Assembly: GCA_964036665.1 (NCBI GenBank) | Contig: OZ038531.1 | Span: 7,750,168 to 7,814,167, forward strand | Reading direction: 5' to 3' | Origin: Gordius sp. MW1 | Lineage: Eukaryota > Nematomorpha > Gordioida > Gordea > Gordiidae | Length of the DNA: 64,000 nt | In this document: one piece after another, positions 60,001 to 63,807 of the stretch | How positions within the stretch are numbered: the stretch's first letter is position 1 | Layout of the letters: each line of letters begins with the position of its first letter | Notes under the pieces: model-generated | Database searches by the model: none | What the model saw: the letters and a program-made list of their open reading frames with translations, nothing else | What the model was told of the DNA's origin: nothing | Position numbers and translations under genes: made by a program

Positions 60001-62765
60001 TTAGATGCACATCACATTCCCTCCCCATTTGAGATTTTAAAATAAGATATAATAATTAGATTTATTAATAGGATATCTAAAAATAGTATAGATATTCAAA
60101 AATGGTATAAAAAATGGGATATTCAAAAATGATTTATTAGCTTTTTTCTGATCAGCTTTTTTTTAAACACATTTTAGGGCCTACATTTTTTATTAGCTTT
60201 TTTTCTGATCAGCTTTTTTTTTTGAAGAGCTTTCTTTTTGAATAAGAATCACTTTATTATATAACAGCCTATCTACCGCGATAATCACGTGAATAAATGA
60301 GTCAGTTTTTTAAATCTCAGGACATTAAACACTTACACGAAAATTAGTATGTTTTGTCAAAACATCGATTGTAGAATTAGAATTAATGACAATTTTTCGG
60401 AAATAGTCTCCTAGCTTAAAGTATATTAAAGATAGACTAGCGCTGGAGAAAATAAAAACATTATTATATTAATATAATGATATTGATTAACTTTTTCTAT
60501 TTTTCACATACAATTTTTGAGCAAAAAAACATTTGATAAAATCCAATACCCCTTCCCTATAACAAAAATACACGCTATTTGTCTGCTCTCTTCTATGTTA
60601 TGCTAAATTACTAATTTTGGGGGAAAAATATAGCTTTTACTTAACGATCAATCCATGCCGTATTTAAATGTGTATTTTATAATACATGAGTTTCTTTCAT
60701 AATTTTACCTACCACATTATAAATTAGACAAGTAAAACTTTTGCCACCTTAATATTATTATTAAAAATAACCTGATATCGGGGTTGAATGATGGCCCTCG
60801 CTAAATCCTTTCGTAGCTAATAACATAAAAAAAATTTATAATCTATGCAAGTCTAATTTTACTGTTTCCGTCGAAAATCACAACTTTGAGTCCTTTCTTA
60901 AATAGACAATTTTTTTTCATAACCTTGTAAATTTCTTGTAATTCGCCGTTGGACAAGAAGGGTTTGGGTGAATAAATTTCCAATTCCACATAAACGGGGT
61001 AACAATAGCCCTTGCTCATCTGCTTTCGGCAAATTAGTATGATCAACAGACCATTTTTTGCGTACAGTATTAGGGCGTCATCTAACGTAAGATTATTTTA
61101 TTGTTTTAAGCCGAGACATGACTGCAATAATTTCTATTTAAGTAAATAATAATTGTGCTATGATATCCAGCATGAGGCGAACTTACATTTATCTTCGTTG
61201 GAAATTAGATTATTCTTAAGCCAGTACGAACCATTTGTTTGCCAGATGTAGGAGGGATTGTCCTCTTTTTTCCTTTTAGTTCACAAATTGATAGTTTAAT
61301 AGATATTGACATTTATAAAATCCTTTTTTTGTTGAAAATTAATGCAATTGTATTCGATTTATTATAATATTTTGATTAAAAAGGGTTGTAACAAATAGGT
61401 ATCAGCAGAATGCGTGATTGTTGTTATTTACTTATGTACAAGTAAAATTTAATAACACTTTGATTGTTATAATAATATTTGCTTTAGAAAGTTGAAATAC
61501 TATAAACAAGTATGCGCCCGTAAATTAAAAAAAATTAGATTAGTTAAAGTGTAAATATGCAATAAAACACATAATAGTAATGTTATTCCATTTAAAACAA
61601 AAATTTAAACAAGAGATTTAAAACATTGCATAATTTGTGAAGGCAACTAATTTCTCTATAAATAAAATTATCTAAAATTCAATAAACTTCTCTATAAATA
61701 AAATTATCTAAAATTTAATAAACTTCTCCACAGATATTAAATTTTCGACAAATCAAATATATACCCGAATTTTCCTAAAAATTTGGCATTATCAAAAAAC
61801 ATAATTATATGCTTATAAATTTTTAAAGGGTGGGTATAAAATAATGTGTTACTTGAAAGAGAGGTAGTTAAATTTGAATTGAGTTTCGTTCATTTTTTCA
61901 ATTTGTAAAGTCTCATATTTCGGGGCGCATATAACTTTTTTATTTTTCCTATCTTGTTTGCATTTATTGTAAAATCCGACGCGAAACAAAATTCGATTGA
62001 TGAACTATAAAATTGGTTAAAATTATTTTTTAAATAGACCCTATTACCTCTTTCGAATTTTGGACGGACGAACTGACTATGTTTTTCCATTTACAATGTT
62101 CACCTATGAATGTAAAAATAACGATATAAAATTAGCAACATATTAGACCAAACCCGACCTGAACTATTCGATATTTAAATCTCCTACCCAGCCAAATCTT
62201 ACAATTTTTATTAGCTAAGACATAAGTTTTCTATTGTGTAAACTTAAATTAAATATATCAAGCCTCCATAAAAATACATTTAAACACTCATAAGATTCTT
62301 TTTGATAACAAACTTATAATAACTAAAAAGTGATTTCAAGATTAACGGAAGGCACTTGTCATATTACTTGGCTTACACTAAACAATTTAATTAAGATTTA
62401 ATATCAAATTTTTTTTATCAAAATTATAAGTTTCAAGGATTGGGCTTACAGCATGGTCTACCCTTGATGTTTGTGATGGAGAAAATATCGGTAGTAACCG
62501 TTGCATTCAGATCCATGTAGTCTAGATAATCATCGATATATTCGCAAAATTTCAACTTTTTAAATTTGGCTTCCCAATCGCATTTGGAACCAAGCTGATG
62601 GTCCCATTTACAAACTTTGCTTTGGTTATTGTTTCGAACATTGGCCAAAGTTACCCCTGGATCAGCTTTGTCAATATAAAAATATTATTTTTACAAAACA
62701 ATTATTGTACCTTCGCAACTCAAAAGCTTCAGGGCAATAAAAACAAGCAGTAGCTTTAAAGCCAT
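1..62765 (-). CDS. Giant secreted mucin-like repeat protein gene, split into about 300 small exons, 3' end beyond the window
   Basis: Seen: starting from the ATG at 62,765, six N-terminal exons, one Thr/Glu-rich exon, several linker exons and then 29 complete ten-exon cassettes can be chained with GT-AG introns and matching phases at every junction. No stop or frame-shifting indel was seen in any chained exon. Coding per cassette is 783 nt, so frame is kept through the array. Predicted product in the window is about 8,150 residues: signal peptide, a diverged Cys-rich domain, an acidic Thr/Glu mucin segment, then repeats of a 90-residue basic Thr-rich linker and a 171-residue domain with five Cys. 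Inferred role: secreted or extracellular-matrix glycoprotein. I do not recognise the domain family. The alternative is two genes: a short one from exons 1-6, ending at a TAG just past exon 6, and a separate array gene. The consistent phase-1 junctions favour one gene. Confidence 0.8.
223..385 (-). CDS. Array exon J: domain end IEVHQ (163 nt), reference copy
   Basis: Phase 0 in, phase 1 out; acceptor TTGATGTTTAG, donor GTAATT. Encodes 54 codons beginning IEVHQIGLDVILKVNENGKI and ending IIEKCY, with the fifth Cys. Alternating hydrophobic pattern (DVILKV, KIVEIKY) implies beta strands. Unit 6 has Asn to His at 9,165. It joins to linker exon A of the next unit as Cys-Tyr-Glu-Thr-Thr. Confidence 0.8.
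471..578 (-). CDS. Array exon I: domain LCAIK, three Cys (108 nt), reference copy
   Basis: Phase 0-0, acceptor TTTTACATAG, consensus donor GTAAGT. Encodes 36 codons with LCAIKNPKGKG, YVCLIIF and KKLCIPKN. Three of the five domain Cys are here. Only this frame is open across the exon. It can be skipped without a frame change. The region resembles exon 4 of the N-terminal domain. Confidence 0.8.
620..788 (-). CDS. Array exon H: domain PAQVYL (169 nt), reference copy
   Basis: Phase 2 in, phase 0 out; acceptor TATATTTTAG, donor GTAAGA. Encodes 56 codons beginning PAQVYLIKEGDNVLYPFDGK and ending GIIIKSD. No Cys. Contains an Ile/Lys-rich middle. Units 3 (Gly to Glu, 4,256) and 17 (Tyr to Asn, 28,913) carry amino-acid changes. 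Without the donor the frame runs to a TAA 7 codons later, but the next exon fits phase 0 exactly. Confidence 0.8.
837..909 (-). CDS. Array exon G: domain start ICDY (73 nt), reference copy
   Basis: Phase 1 in, phase 2 out; acceptor CTTAAACTAG, consensus donor GTAAGT. Encodes ICDYIIKSGNYIIRILIPF and then IPQF. Alternating hydrophobic residues suggest two beta strands around a Ser-Gly-Asn turn. First of the domain's five Cys. Unit 22 has Leu to Ser at 37,966. Confidence 0.8.
973..1020 (-). CDS. Array exon F: linker TGTTF (48 nt), reference copy
   Basis: Phase 1-1 exon, acceptor CAAAAATAG, donor GTATGT, encoding TGTTFLRTRPTIPRK. An internal CTTAG could act as a competing acceptor, but that would give a 26-nt exon that does not fit the flanking phases. 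The full 48-nt form joins to the first domain exon as Lys-Ile-Cys-Asp-Tyr. Confidence 0.75.
1130..1177 (-). CDS. Array exon E: linker TYKTHS (48 nt), reference copy
   Basis: Phase 1-1 exon, acceptor ATTATTTAG, donor GTGAAC, encoding TYKTHSTPRTTTEEE. The 65-codon open frame that recurs 29 times in the array is this exon plus intron read-through at both sides. Conservation in diverged unit 30 (three-base loss, frame kept) supports the exon. Unit 17 has Arg to His at 29,420. Confidence 0.8.
1286..1327 (-). CDS. Array exon D: linker RTSIRT (42 nt), reference copy
   Basis: Phase 1-1 exon, acceptor TTACCGTTGCAG (one of the best in the unit), donor GTATGA, encoding RTSIRTITTPLTK. Variants at unit positions 1334 and 1335 lie just upstream in the acceptor region and mark units 7-12. 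Confidence 0.8.
1456..1503 (-). CDS. Array exon C: linker TSTRRV (48 nt), reference copy
   Basis: Phase 1-1 exon, acceptor TTGATTTTAAG, donor GTAGAA, encoding TSTRRVETTTTPKIT. It has a run of four Thr before Pro, a typical O-glycosylation context. Unit 23 carries a Thr to Pro change here at 40,343. Confidence 0.8.
1653..1688 (-). CDS. Array exon B: linker STTPHK (36 nt), reference copy
   Basis: Phase 1-1 exon, acceptor TTATTTTTAG, donor GTACTG, encoding STTPHKFTSRK. It is the shortest of the six linker exons. Length is a multiple of three, so skipping it would not shift frame. Confidence 0.75.
1761..1808 (-). CDS. Array exon A: linker TTSSQ (48 nt), reference copy
   Basis: Phase 1-1 exon with acceptor ACTATTTAAAG and donor GTAAGC. 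Encodes TTSSQRERRTTTYRK, Thr-rich and strongly basic. In transcript order it follows the last domain exon of the preceding (higher-numbered) unit and opens the linker. A Gly or Glu codon is formed across each junction. The copy at the left edge of the window, 1-40, lacks its last 8 bases. Confidence 0.8.
1769..3524 (-). repeat. Unit 2 (1,756 bp)
   Basis: Lost 11 bp in the intron between exons G and F, shortening it to about 52 nt, and 1 bp in the intron between exons C and B. Carries marker bases 536A, 611G and 770A shared with units 5 and 30. Exon lengths unchanged. Confidence 0.9.
3525..5290 (-). repeat. Unit 3 (1,766 bp)
   Basis: Two single-base intronic losses (near 4,441 and 4,938). A c to t change at 4,256 replaces Gly by Glu in exon H (DGKD becomes DEKD). 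Shares an intronic variant at unit position 1557 with unit 2. Confidence 0.9.
5291..7058 (-). repeat. Unit 4 (1,768 bp)
   Basis: Consensus-like copy. No exon change noticed. Exons at unit 1 coordinates plus 5,290. Confidence 0.9.
7059..8826 (-). repeat. Unit 5 (1,768 bp)
   Basis: Carries the 536A, 611G, 770A marker set of units 2 and 30, plus a synonymous change (Phe) near 7,794. Intronic change near 8,760. Confidence 0.9.
8827..10590 (-). repeat. Unit 6 (1,764 bp)
   Basis: Lost 4 bp in the intron between exons J and A (near 9,032). Asn to His in exon J at 9,165. Has 1374T and 1405T in an intron, as in units 7 and 10. Confidence 0.9.
10591..12358 (-). repeat. Unit 7 (1,768 bp), first of a three-unit block
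   Basis: Variant set 1335A, 1374T, 1405T, 1599G, all intronic. The same set occurs only in unit 10, three units away. Confidence 0.9.
12359..14126 (-). repeat. Unit 8 (1,768 bp), second of a three-unit block
   Basis: Variant set 1335A, 1374A, 1405G, 1599G, matching unit 11. Confidence 0.9.
14127..15894 (-). repeat. Unit 9 (1,768 bp), third of a three-unit block
   Basis: Variant 1334A (acceptor-proximal base of the intron before exon D) with 1374A, 1405G and 1599A, matching unit 12. Confidence 0.9.
15895..17662 (-). repeat. Unit 10 (1,768 bp), copy of unit 7
   Basis: Same four variants as unit 7. Additionally has 216T (16,110), shared only with unit 28 as far as I saw. Confidence 0.9.
17663..19430 (-). 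repeat. Unit 11 (1,768 bp), copy of unit 8
   Basis: Same variants as unit 8. No exon change noticed. Exons at unit 1 coordinates plus 17,662. Confidence 0.9.
19431..21198 (-). repeat. Unit 12 (1,768 bp), copy of unit 9
   Basis: Carries 1334A like unit 9. Closes the second three-unit block. Confidence 0.9.
21199..28270 (-). repeat. Units 13-16 (four copies of 1,768 bp)
   Basis: Starts at 21,199, 22,967, 24,735 and 26,503. I noticed no difference among these four consecutive copies, exons or introns, the most uniform run in the array. Confidence 0.85.
28271..30038 (-). repeat. Unit 17 (1,768 bp)
   Basis: Two amino-acid changes: Tyr to Asn in exon H (28,913) and Arg to His in exon E (29,420). 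Intronic changes near 28,677 and 30,000. The most protein-altering unit I saw. Confidence 0.9.
30039..31802 (-). repeat. Unit 18 (1,764 bp)
   Basis: Lost 4 bp in the intron between exons C and B (near 31,617). Several intronic substitutions (near 30,171, 30,838, 31,154, 31,415, 31,590). Exons appear unchanged. Confidence 0.9.
31803..33569 (-). repeat. Unit 19 (1,767 bp)
   Basis: Lost 1 bp in the intron between exons C and B (near 33,398), with intronic substitutions near 31,893, 33,322, 33,431 and 33,514. Confidence 0.9.
33570..37105 (-). repeat. Units 20 and 21 (1,768 bp each)
   Basis: Starts at 33,570 and 35,338. Unit 20 is consensus-like. Unit 21 has one intronic change near 36,893. Confidence 0.9.
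37106..38872 (-). repeat. Unit 22 (1,767 bp)
   Basis: Leu to Ser in exon G (37,966) and a synonymous Ser change (37,989). Lost 1 bp from an A run in the intron between exons G and F. Confidence 0.9.
38873..42408 (-). repeat. Units 23 and 24 (1,768 bp each)
   Basis: Starts at 38,873 and 40,641. Unit 23 has 1374T and a Thr to Pro change in exon C (40,343), extending the TTTTP run to TTTPP. Unit 24 has a synonymous Glu change in exon E (41,777). Confidence 0.9.
42409..49480 (-). repeat. Units 25-28, sharing variant 1424G
   Basis: Starts at 42,409, 44,177, 45,945 and 47,713. All four adjacent units have g instead of a at unit position 1424 (intron). Single changes: unit 25 near 43,507 (intron); unit 26 at 45,004 and about 45,758 (introns); unit 27 near 46,693 (synonymous Val in exon H); unit 28 at 47,928 (216T, shared with unit 10). 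Confidence 0.9.
49481..51248 (-). repeat. Unit 29 (1,768 bp)
   Basis: Consensus-like, lacks 1424G. Exons at unit 1 coordinates plus 49,480. Its linker exon A is at 49,473-49,520, and the exon A preceding it in the transcript is at 51,241-51,288. Confidence 0.9.
51471..52157 (-). CDS. Unit 30 domain exons (first repeated domain in transcript order)
   Basis: Four exons at 52,085-52,157, 51,868-52,036, 51,719-51,826 and 51,471-51,633 encode the 171-residue domain, with the same lengths and phases as the other units. They are nearly identical to the array copies. Unit 30 carries the same three marker bases as units 2 and 5 (unit positions 536A, 611G, 770A; the two exonic ones are synonymous). 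This is the 5'-most domain of the array and is followed by the linker exon at 51,241-51,288. Confidence 0.8.
52223..52270 (-). CDS. Unit 30 linker exon TGTT (diverged, 48 nt)
   Basis: Encodes TGTTYLRTRPTIPHK, phase 1-1, with acceptor CAATAATAG and donor GTATGT. It differs from the array exon by Phe to Tyr and Arg to His, while keeping length and frame. It lies just outside the region of near-perfect unit identity. Confidence 0.75.
52379..52423 (-). CDS. Unit 30 linker exon TYKT (diverged, 45 nt)
   Basis: Counterpart of the 48-nt TYKT exon of the array, encoding TYKTYTPRTTTEEE, phase 1-1. It has lost exactly three bases relative to the array copies, so frame is kept, and carries several substitutions. 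Acceptor ATTAATCAG and donor GTGAAT are intact. Conserved coding beside strongly changed intron sequence supports this as a true exon. Confidence 0.75.
52613..52660 (-). CDS. Linker exon with RTRPTTP (48 nt)
   Basis: This 48-nt phase 1-1 exon has acceptor ATACATTAG and donor GTAAAT. It encodes SGTTKHRTRPTTPDD. The GTT..RTRPT.P pattern is shared with the TGTTFLRTRPTIPRK exon present in every array unit, so the two are diverged duplicates of one ancestral linker exon. The overlapping plus-strand open frame at 52,502-52,720 is a shadow. Confidence 0.65.
52765..52794 (-). CDS. Candidate 30-nt micro-exon (LTETTFEN)
   Basis: Phase 1-1 segment with acceptor GGCTCTACAG and donor GTATTT, encoding MLTETTFEN. 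Its LTETT resembles the Thr/Glu style of the mucin exon. Fits the reading frame between the mucin exon and the next linker exon. Confidence 0.45.
52873..52899 (-). CDS. Candidate 27-nt micro-exon (TENTCNIT)
   Basis: Phase 1-1 segment with acceptor ATATAAAG and donor GTAGTT, encoding TENTCNIT between split glycine codons. It is Thr-rich, contains an N-glycosylation site (NIT), and shares the core ACGGAAA(A/C)(T/C)ACG with the candidate at 52,765-52,794. The acceptor is weak. The call rests on phase symmetry and on this likely duplication. Confidence 0.35.
52900..54498 (-). other. Intronic AT-rich stretch upstream of the linker exons
   Basis: About 1.6 kb of very AT-rich sequence. I find no recognisable gene or mobile element. 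A 21-nt phase-compatible candidate micro-exon at 53,123-53,143 and a 9-nt one at 54,290-54,298 can be drawn from splice signals but have little other support. The plus-strand open frame at 53,384-53,584 has low-complexity composition and no family signal. Confidence 0.4.
54499..54801 (-). CDS. Thr/Glu-rich acidic mucin exon
   Basis: This 303-nt exon is phase 1 at both ends; the acceptor is TTTAAACATTAG and the donor GTATGT. It encodes 101 codons dominated by Thr, Glu, Val, Ser and Gly, with the repeat TETEVTGVTEE and looser units such as ELTEITESSEG. There is a single Cys (DECSE). Such Thr-dense sequence is a typical substrate for O-glycosylation, giving an extended acidic stalk. It contrasts with the Arg/Lys-rich linkers of the array. 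The plus strand of the same DNA also reads openly (SVTPVTSVSVSS-like), which is a mirror effect of the repeat. Junction phase supports placement between exon 6 and the linker exons. Confidence 0.7.
54651..54749 (-). repeat. Three tandem 33-bp repeats in the Thr/Glu exon
   Basis: Three adjacent copies (54,651-54,683, 54,684-54,716, 54,717-54,749) begin tcagtctcttcagt(g/a)act and differ at one or two positions. On the minus strand each encodes 11 residues (TETEVTGVTEE). The period is a multiple of three, so copy-number change would alter stalk length without breaking frame. Confidence 0.9.
54964..54971. repeat. Left 8-bp target-site duplication of the hAT element
   Basis: TTTAATTT, identical to 57,955-57,962 on the other side. 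Confidence 0.9.
54980..55105. repeat. Left subterminal GC-rich repeats of the hAT element
   Basis: Four or five copies of a GGTGCG(C/G)GTGCGC-type motif, some palindromic (GGTGCGCGCACC), in a background of otherwise very AT-rich DNA. A matching cluster is at 57,813-57,935. Confidence 0.8.
55613..57681 (+). pseudogene. hAT transposase with BED zinc finger, frameshifted
   Basis: In order: exon 1 (55,613-55,810) carries a BED-type zinc finger with CLLC and, across an intron that could end at 55,863, RHLK-RFHN. Exon 2, from about 55,864, holds FTKEICWEEALVNYVI and the first catalytic Asp in TADCWITGRR. Then come LTAHWI, the second Asp in TDNGSNFVKAFK (56,42x-56,457, reached only by a one-base frame change), RCACFCLNLVAS (the usual His is replaced by Phe), TRWNSYYEAV, and the C-terminal dimerisation region SSAPIERMFSKAKALLSERR (near 57,557-57,616). 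Breaks: the frameshift before TDNGSN, stops near 56,560-56,600 and after KEVMN at about 57,406, and an early stop after TDNHL at about 57,642. About 690 codons could be expected of an intact gene. Clearly a dead copy of a known family. Confidence 0.9.
57813..57935. repeat. Right subterminal GC-rich repeats of the hAT element
   Basis: Repeats such as GATGCGAGTGCGCGCACC and GGTGCGAGTGCGCGCACC, in inverse arrangement to the left cluster. Confidence 0.8.
57955..57962. repeat. Right 8-bp target-site duplication of the hAT element
   Basis: TTTAATTT, directly after the terminal TTAACAACTTTG. Confidence 0.9.
57988..58106. mobile_element. MITE with CATGGG.GTAGCCAGG ends, 119 bp, copy 1
   Basis: Terminal inverted repeats CATGGGAGTAGCCAGG (left) and the complement CCTGGCTACACCCATG (right), followed by runs of G/C. 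Flanked by an 8-bp direct repeat TACGTATA at 57,980-57,987 and 58,107-58,114. It has no coding capacity. An 8-bp duplication suits hAT-like mobilisation, but the superfamily is unproven. It lies only 25 bp from the end of the hAT element. Confidence 0.85.
59872..60246. mobile_element. Foldback or MITE-like element with long inverted arms
   Basis: The left arm (59,892-59,944) is the near-perfect reverse complement of 60,114-60,164: both contain GCTGATCAG flanked by A/T runs, then AATAAATCATTTTTGAATAT. A second right-hand arm (60,187-60,246) pairs with an extended left arm (about 59,872-59,930), so the right arm is duplicated. The loop holds a telomere-like stretch (ttaggttagggttaggatta, about 59,984-60,003) and gatattcaaaaatg twice. 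No coding capacity; an overlapping open frame at 59,785-60,045 crosses arm and loop and is not a gene. Confidence 0.65.
60863..61081 (-). CDS. Exon 6: end of the N-terminal domain
   Basis: This 219-nt exon is phase 1 at both ends, with acceptor TTACGTTAG and donor GTAAAA. It encodes 72 codons starting DALILYAKNGLLIILICRKQ. It resembles DVILKVNENGKIVEIKYKN in the last domain exon of each array unit: alternating hydrophobics, then Lys-Asn-Gly or Asn-Gly-Lys. It contains three Cys (ICRK, YCYP, NCLF). Read without splicing, it meets a TAG five codons past the donor. Exons 1-6 total 784 nt, or 261 codons plus one base, leaving phase 1 as required by the next exon. Confidence 0.65.
61187..61272 (-). 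CDS. Exon 5: N-terminal domain, continued
   Basis: This 86-nt exon has phase 2 in and phase 1 out, with acceptor AACTAAAAG and a consensus GTAAGT donor. It encodes KKEDNPSYIWQTNGSYWLKN and then NLISNEDK. It has an N-glycosylation site (NGS) and aromatic residues at regular spacing, which suggests a beta-rich fold. The other two frames contain stops (TAA), and only this frame joins exons 4 and 6. Confidence 0.65.
61652..61723. repeat. Two tandem 36-bp repeats in the intron between exons 4 and 5
   Basis: Two copies starting ttctctataaataaaattat at 61,652 and 61,688, differing at one or two bases, with a short partial third copy after 61,723. The surrounding 580-bp intron (61,273-61,852) shows no other feature. 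Confidence 0.8.
61853..62004 (-). CDS. Exon 4: N-terminal domain, region similar to the array LCAIK exon
   Basis: This 152-nt exon enters in phase 0 after a 43-nt intron and leaves in phase 2 at a GTAACA donor. It encodes 50 complete codons including YNKCKQDRKNKKVICAPKY. That stretch resembles YVCLIIFKPNKSVKKLCIPK in every array unit: Cys, a Lys-rich spacer of 10-13 residues, then Cys-x-Pro-Lys. It also contains an N-glycosylation site (NET). The similarity is seen by eye and is the main reason for treating exons 2-6 as a diverged copy of the repeated domain. Confidence 0.65.
62048..62103 (-). CDS. Exon 3: N-terminal Cys-rich domain, second part
   Basis: This 56-nt exon enters in phase 1 and leaves in phase 0. 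The acceptor is TTCATAG and the donor GTAATA. It encodes CEHCKWKNIVSSSVQNSKE, where the first Cys is completed across the junction. The CKW motif repeats that seen in exon 2. An overlapping open frame here (start near 62,090, end near 61,890) reads through the next intron and is judged a shadow. Confidence 0.6.
62450..62665 (-). CDS. Exon 2: N-terminal Cys-rich domain, first part
   Basis: This 216-nt exon is phase 1 at both ends, with acceptor TTGACAAAG and donor GTAAGC. It begins ADPGVTLANV and holds cysteines in the contexts VCKWD, KCDWE, FCEYIDDY and RPC. FCEYIDDY resembles ICDYIIKSG, which opens each repeated domain in the array. It contains an N-glycosylation site (NAT). If not spliced at the GTAAGC the frame runs only five more codons (CKPNP then stop). 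The downstream exon matches the phase and continues a Cys-rich chain, so splicing is preferred. Confidence 0.7.
62711..62765 (-). CDS. Exon 1: start codon and signal peptide
   Basis: The ATG at 62,765-62,763 has A at -3 and G at +4, a good Kozak context. The 18 codons read MALKLLLVFIALKLLSCE, a short basic start followed by a hydrophobic core of about 12 residues, which is a classical secretory signal peptide. The exon ends in phase 1 at a GTACAA donor. Cleavage is likely near the Cys/Glu at the exon end or just inside exon 2. This is the only signal-peptide-like start on the minus strand upstream of the array, so it is taken as the N terminus of the giant protein. Confidence 0.75.
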
Positions 62766-63639
62766 TCTATGACTTTTTCTTTTGATTATGACAAACTTAT
62801 TAATTTATTCTGCTCGTGATATTTTAGCTAGAATTTTTGGAGAAGTAATTTTTTCGAAAAAATAATGAGAAAAAAAAATTATGGTGTCGTGGAAAGGTGT
62901 AAGGTACATTTAATGAGACATTTCGGCACAAATTAATGACTTTATTTACGTCTAAAATAGGGGGAATTAGGTAAAAATCATTAACCCATATAGTTTAAAG
63001 GATAATTTGAGCCAATTCTACATATTATTAATATAACATTTACAGAATTTTAGGTTAATAACAGGTTAATTAATGTGATAACTCTAATTCCATAAATGGC
63101 ACACTATAATAAAACATAGATTTTAGGGTTATATCGTAGAAATTAGGATTAATTCATTTGTATAATAGTTGTAAGCCATTAAATGTATTTCTTGATGATA
63201 ATAAGGATACTAAATAAACCCCAGTTCTGTTAAAGACCTTGGACCTATTGGGACATTTTTTATTGTTAGTTTTTCGAAGAAAGATATCTTACACCCTTAA
63301 CTCTTATCCTAAATTTTTAAACTAATCAACCCACCGCCCTTAATTAAATTTGACTAAATATAACTGAATTTTAAAGTGGATTATTTTGATCTCCATTTTT
63401 GCTCCATTAAAAGTTATAAATCATCCCCAAAATTATGTTCAAAAAGCACTTTTAGAAACACTTTTATCAAGTGTAAAAATATTATTTGCTTTCTAAAAAA
63501 GATTGTTTTTCATACATATAAAGAGAAGAGGTCTGCGCATGTGATTTTAATATGTAATATCATAAAACTCGATCAAGATACAAGAAACTCCTCATCAAAA
63601 CAAACCCTACGAATATGGGACCAAATACTTGATAAACAG
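62766..63639. other. AT-rich upstream region of the giant gene
   Basis: Contains the presumed promoter and 5' untranslated region of the minus-strand gene. I could not identify a convincing TATA box or initiator amid the AT-rich background. No recognisable gene. The plus-strand open frame 63,376-63,666 runs into the MITE and has no family signal. Confidence 0.4.
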
Positions 63640-63807
63640 CATGGGCGTAGCCAGGTTTTGGATTAGGGAAGGGGGGGGGCAAAACGTTTAAAAATTCAAT
63701 TAGGGAGGAACAAAACATAATTTCTTTTAATTTTTAAGGGTTTTTGCATTAAATTTTTTTTGTCATCTAAGGGGGGGGGCGGCCGCACCTCCCTGGCTAC
63801 GCCCATG
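63640..63807. mobile_element. MITE with CATGGG.GTAGCCAGG ends, 168 bp, copy 2
   Basis: Ends CATGGGCGTAGCCAGG and the complement CCTGGCTACGCCCATG, with inner G runs of nine on both sides. Same family as the copy at 57,988. The flanks ATAAACAG and AAAAAGAG match at six of eight positions, consistent with an old duplication. Lies upstream of the giant gene. Confidence 0.8.

Larger units (their letters stand above)
54802..60862 (-). other. Large intron (about 6 kb) loaded with mobile elements
   Basis: Between the donor of exon 6 and the acceptor of the Thr/Glu-rich exon lies about 6,060 bp with no further convincing minus-strand exon. It contains a hAT element, a MITE and a foldback element (listed separately). 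Stretches 58,115-59,780 and 60,250-60,860 are AT-rich. Within 58,900-59,240 the phrase aatgaccgct or gatgaccgctg recurs with similar flanks, suggesting an old imperfect direct duplication. Open frames on the plus strand at 59,259-59,630 and 59,785-60,045 are low-complexity and not supported as genes. Confidence 0.5.

Noticed and set aside
59785..60045. Plus-strand 86-codon frame
   Set aside because: It crosses the foldback arm and the telomere-like loop; composition is repeat-driven.
62433..62648. A 71-codon gene ending CCKPNP and stop
   Set aside because: The start lies within exon 2 and the last codons overlap a GTAAGC donor. Joining exon 1 and exon 3 gives a signal peptide and a continuing Cys-rich chain.
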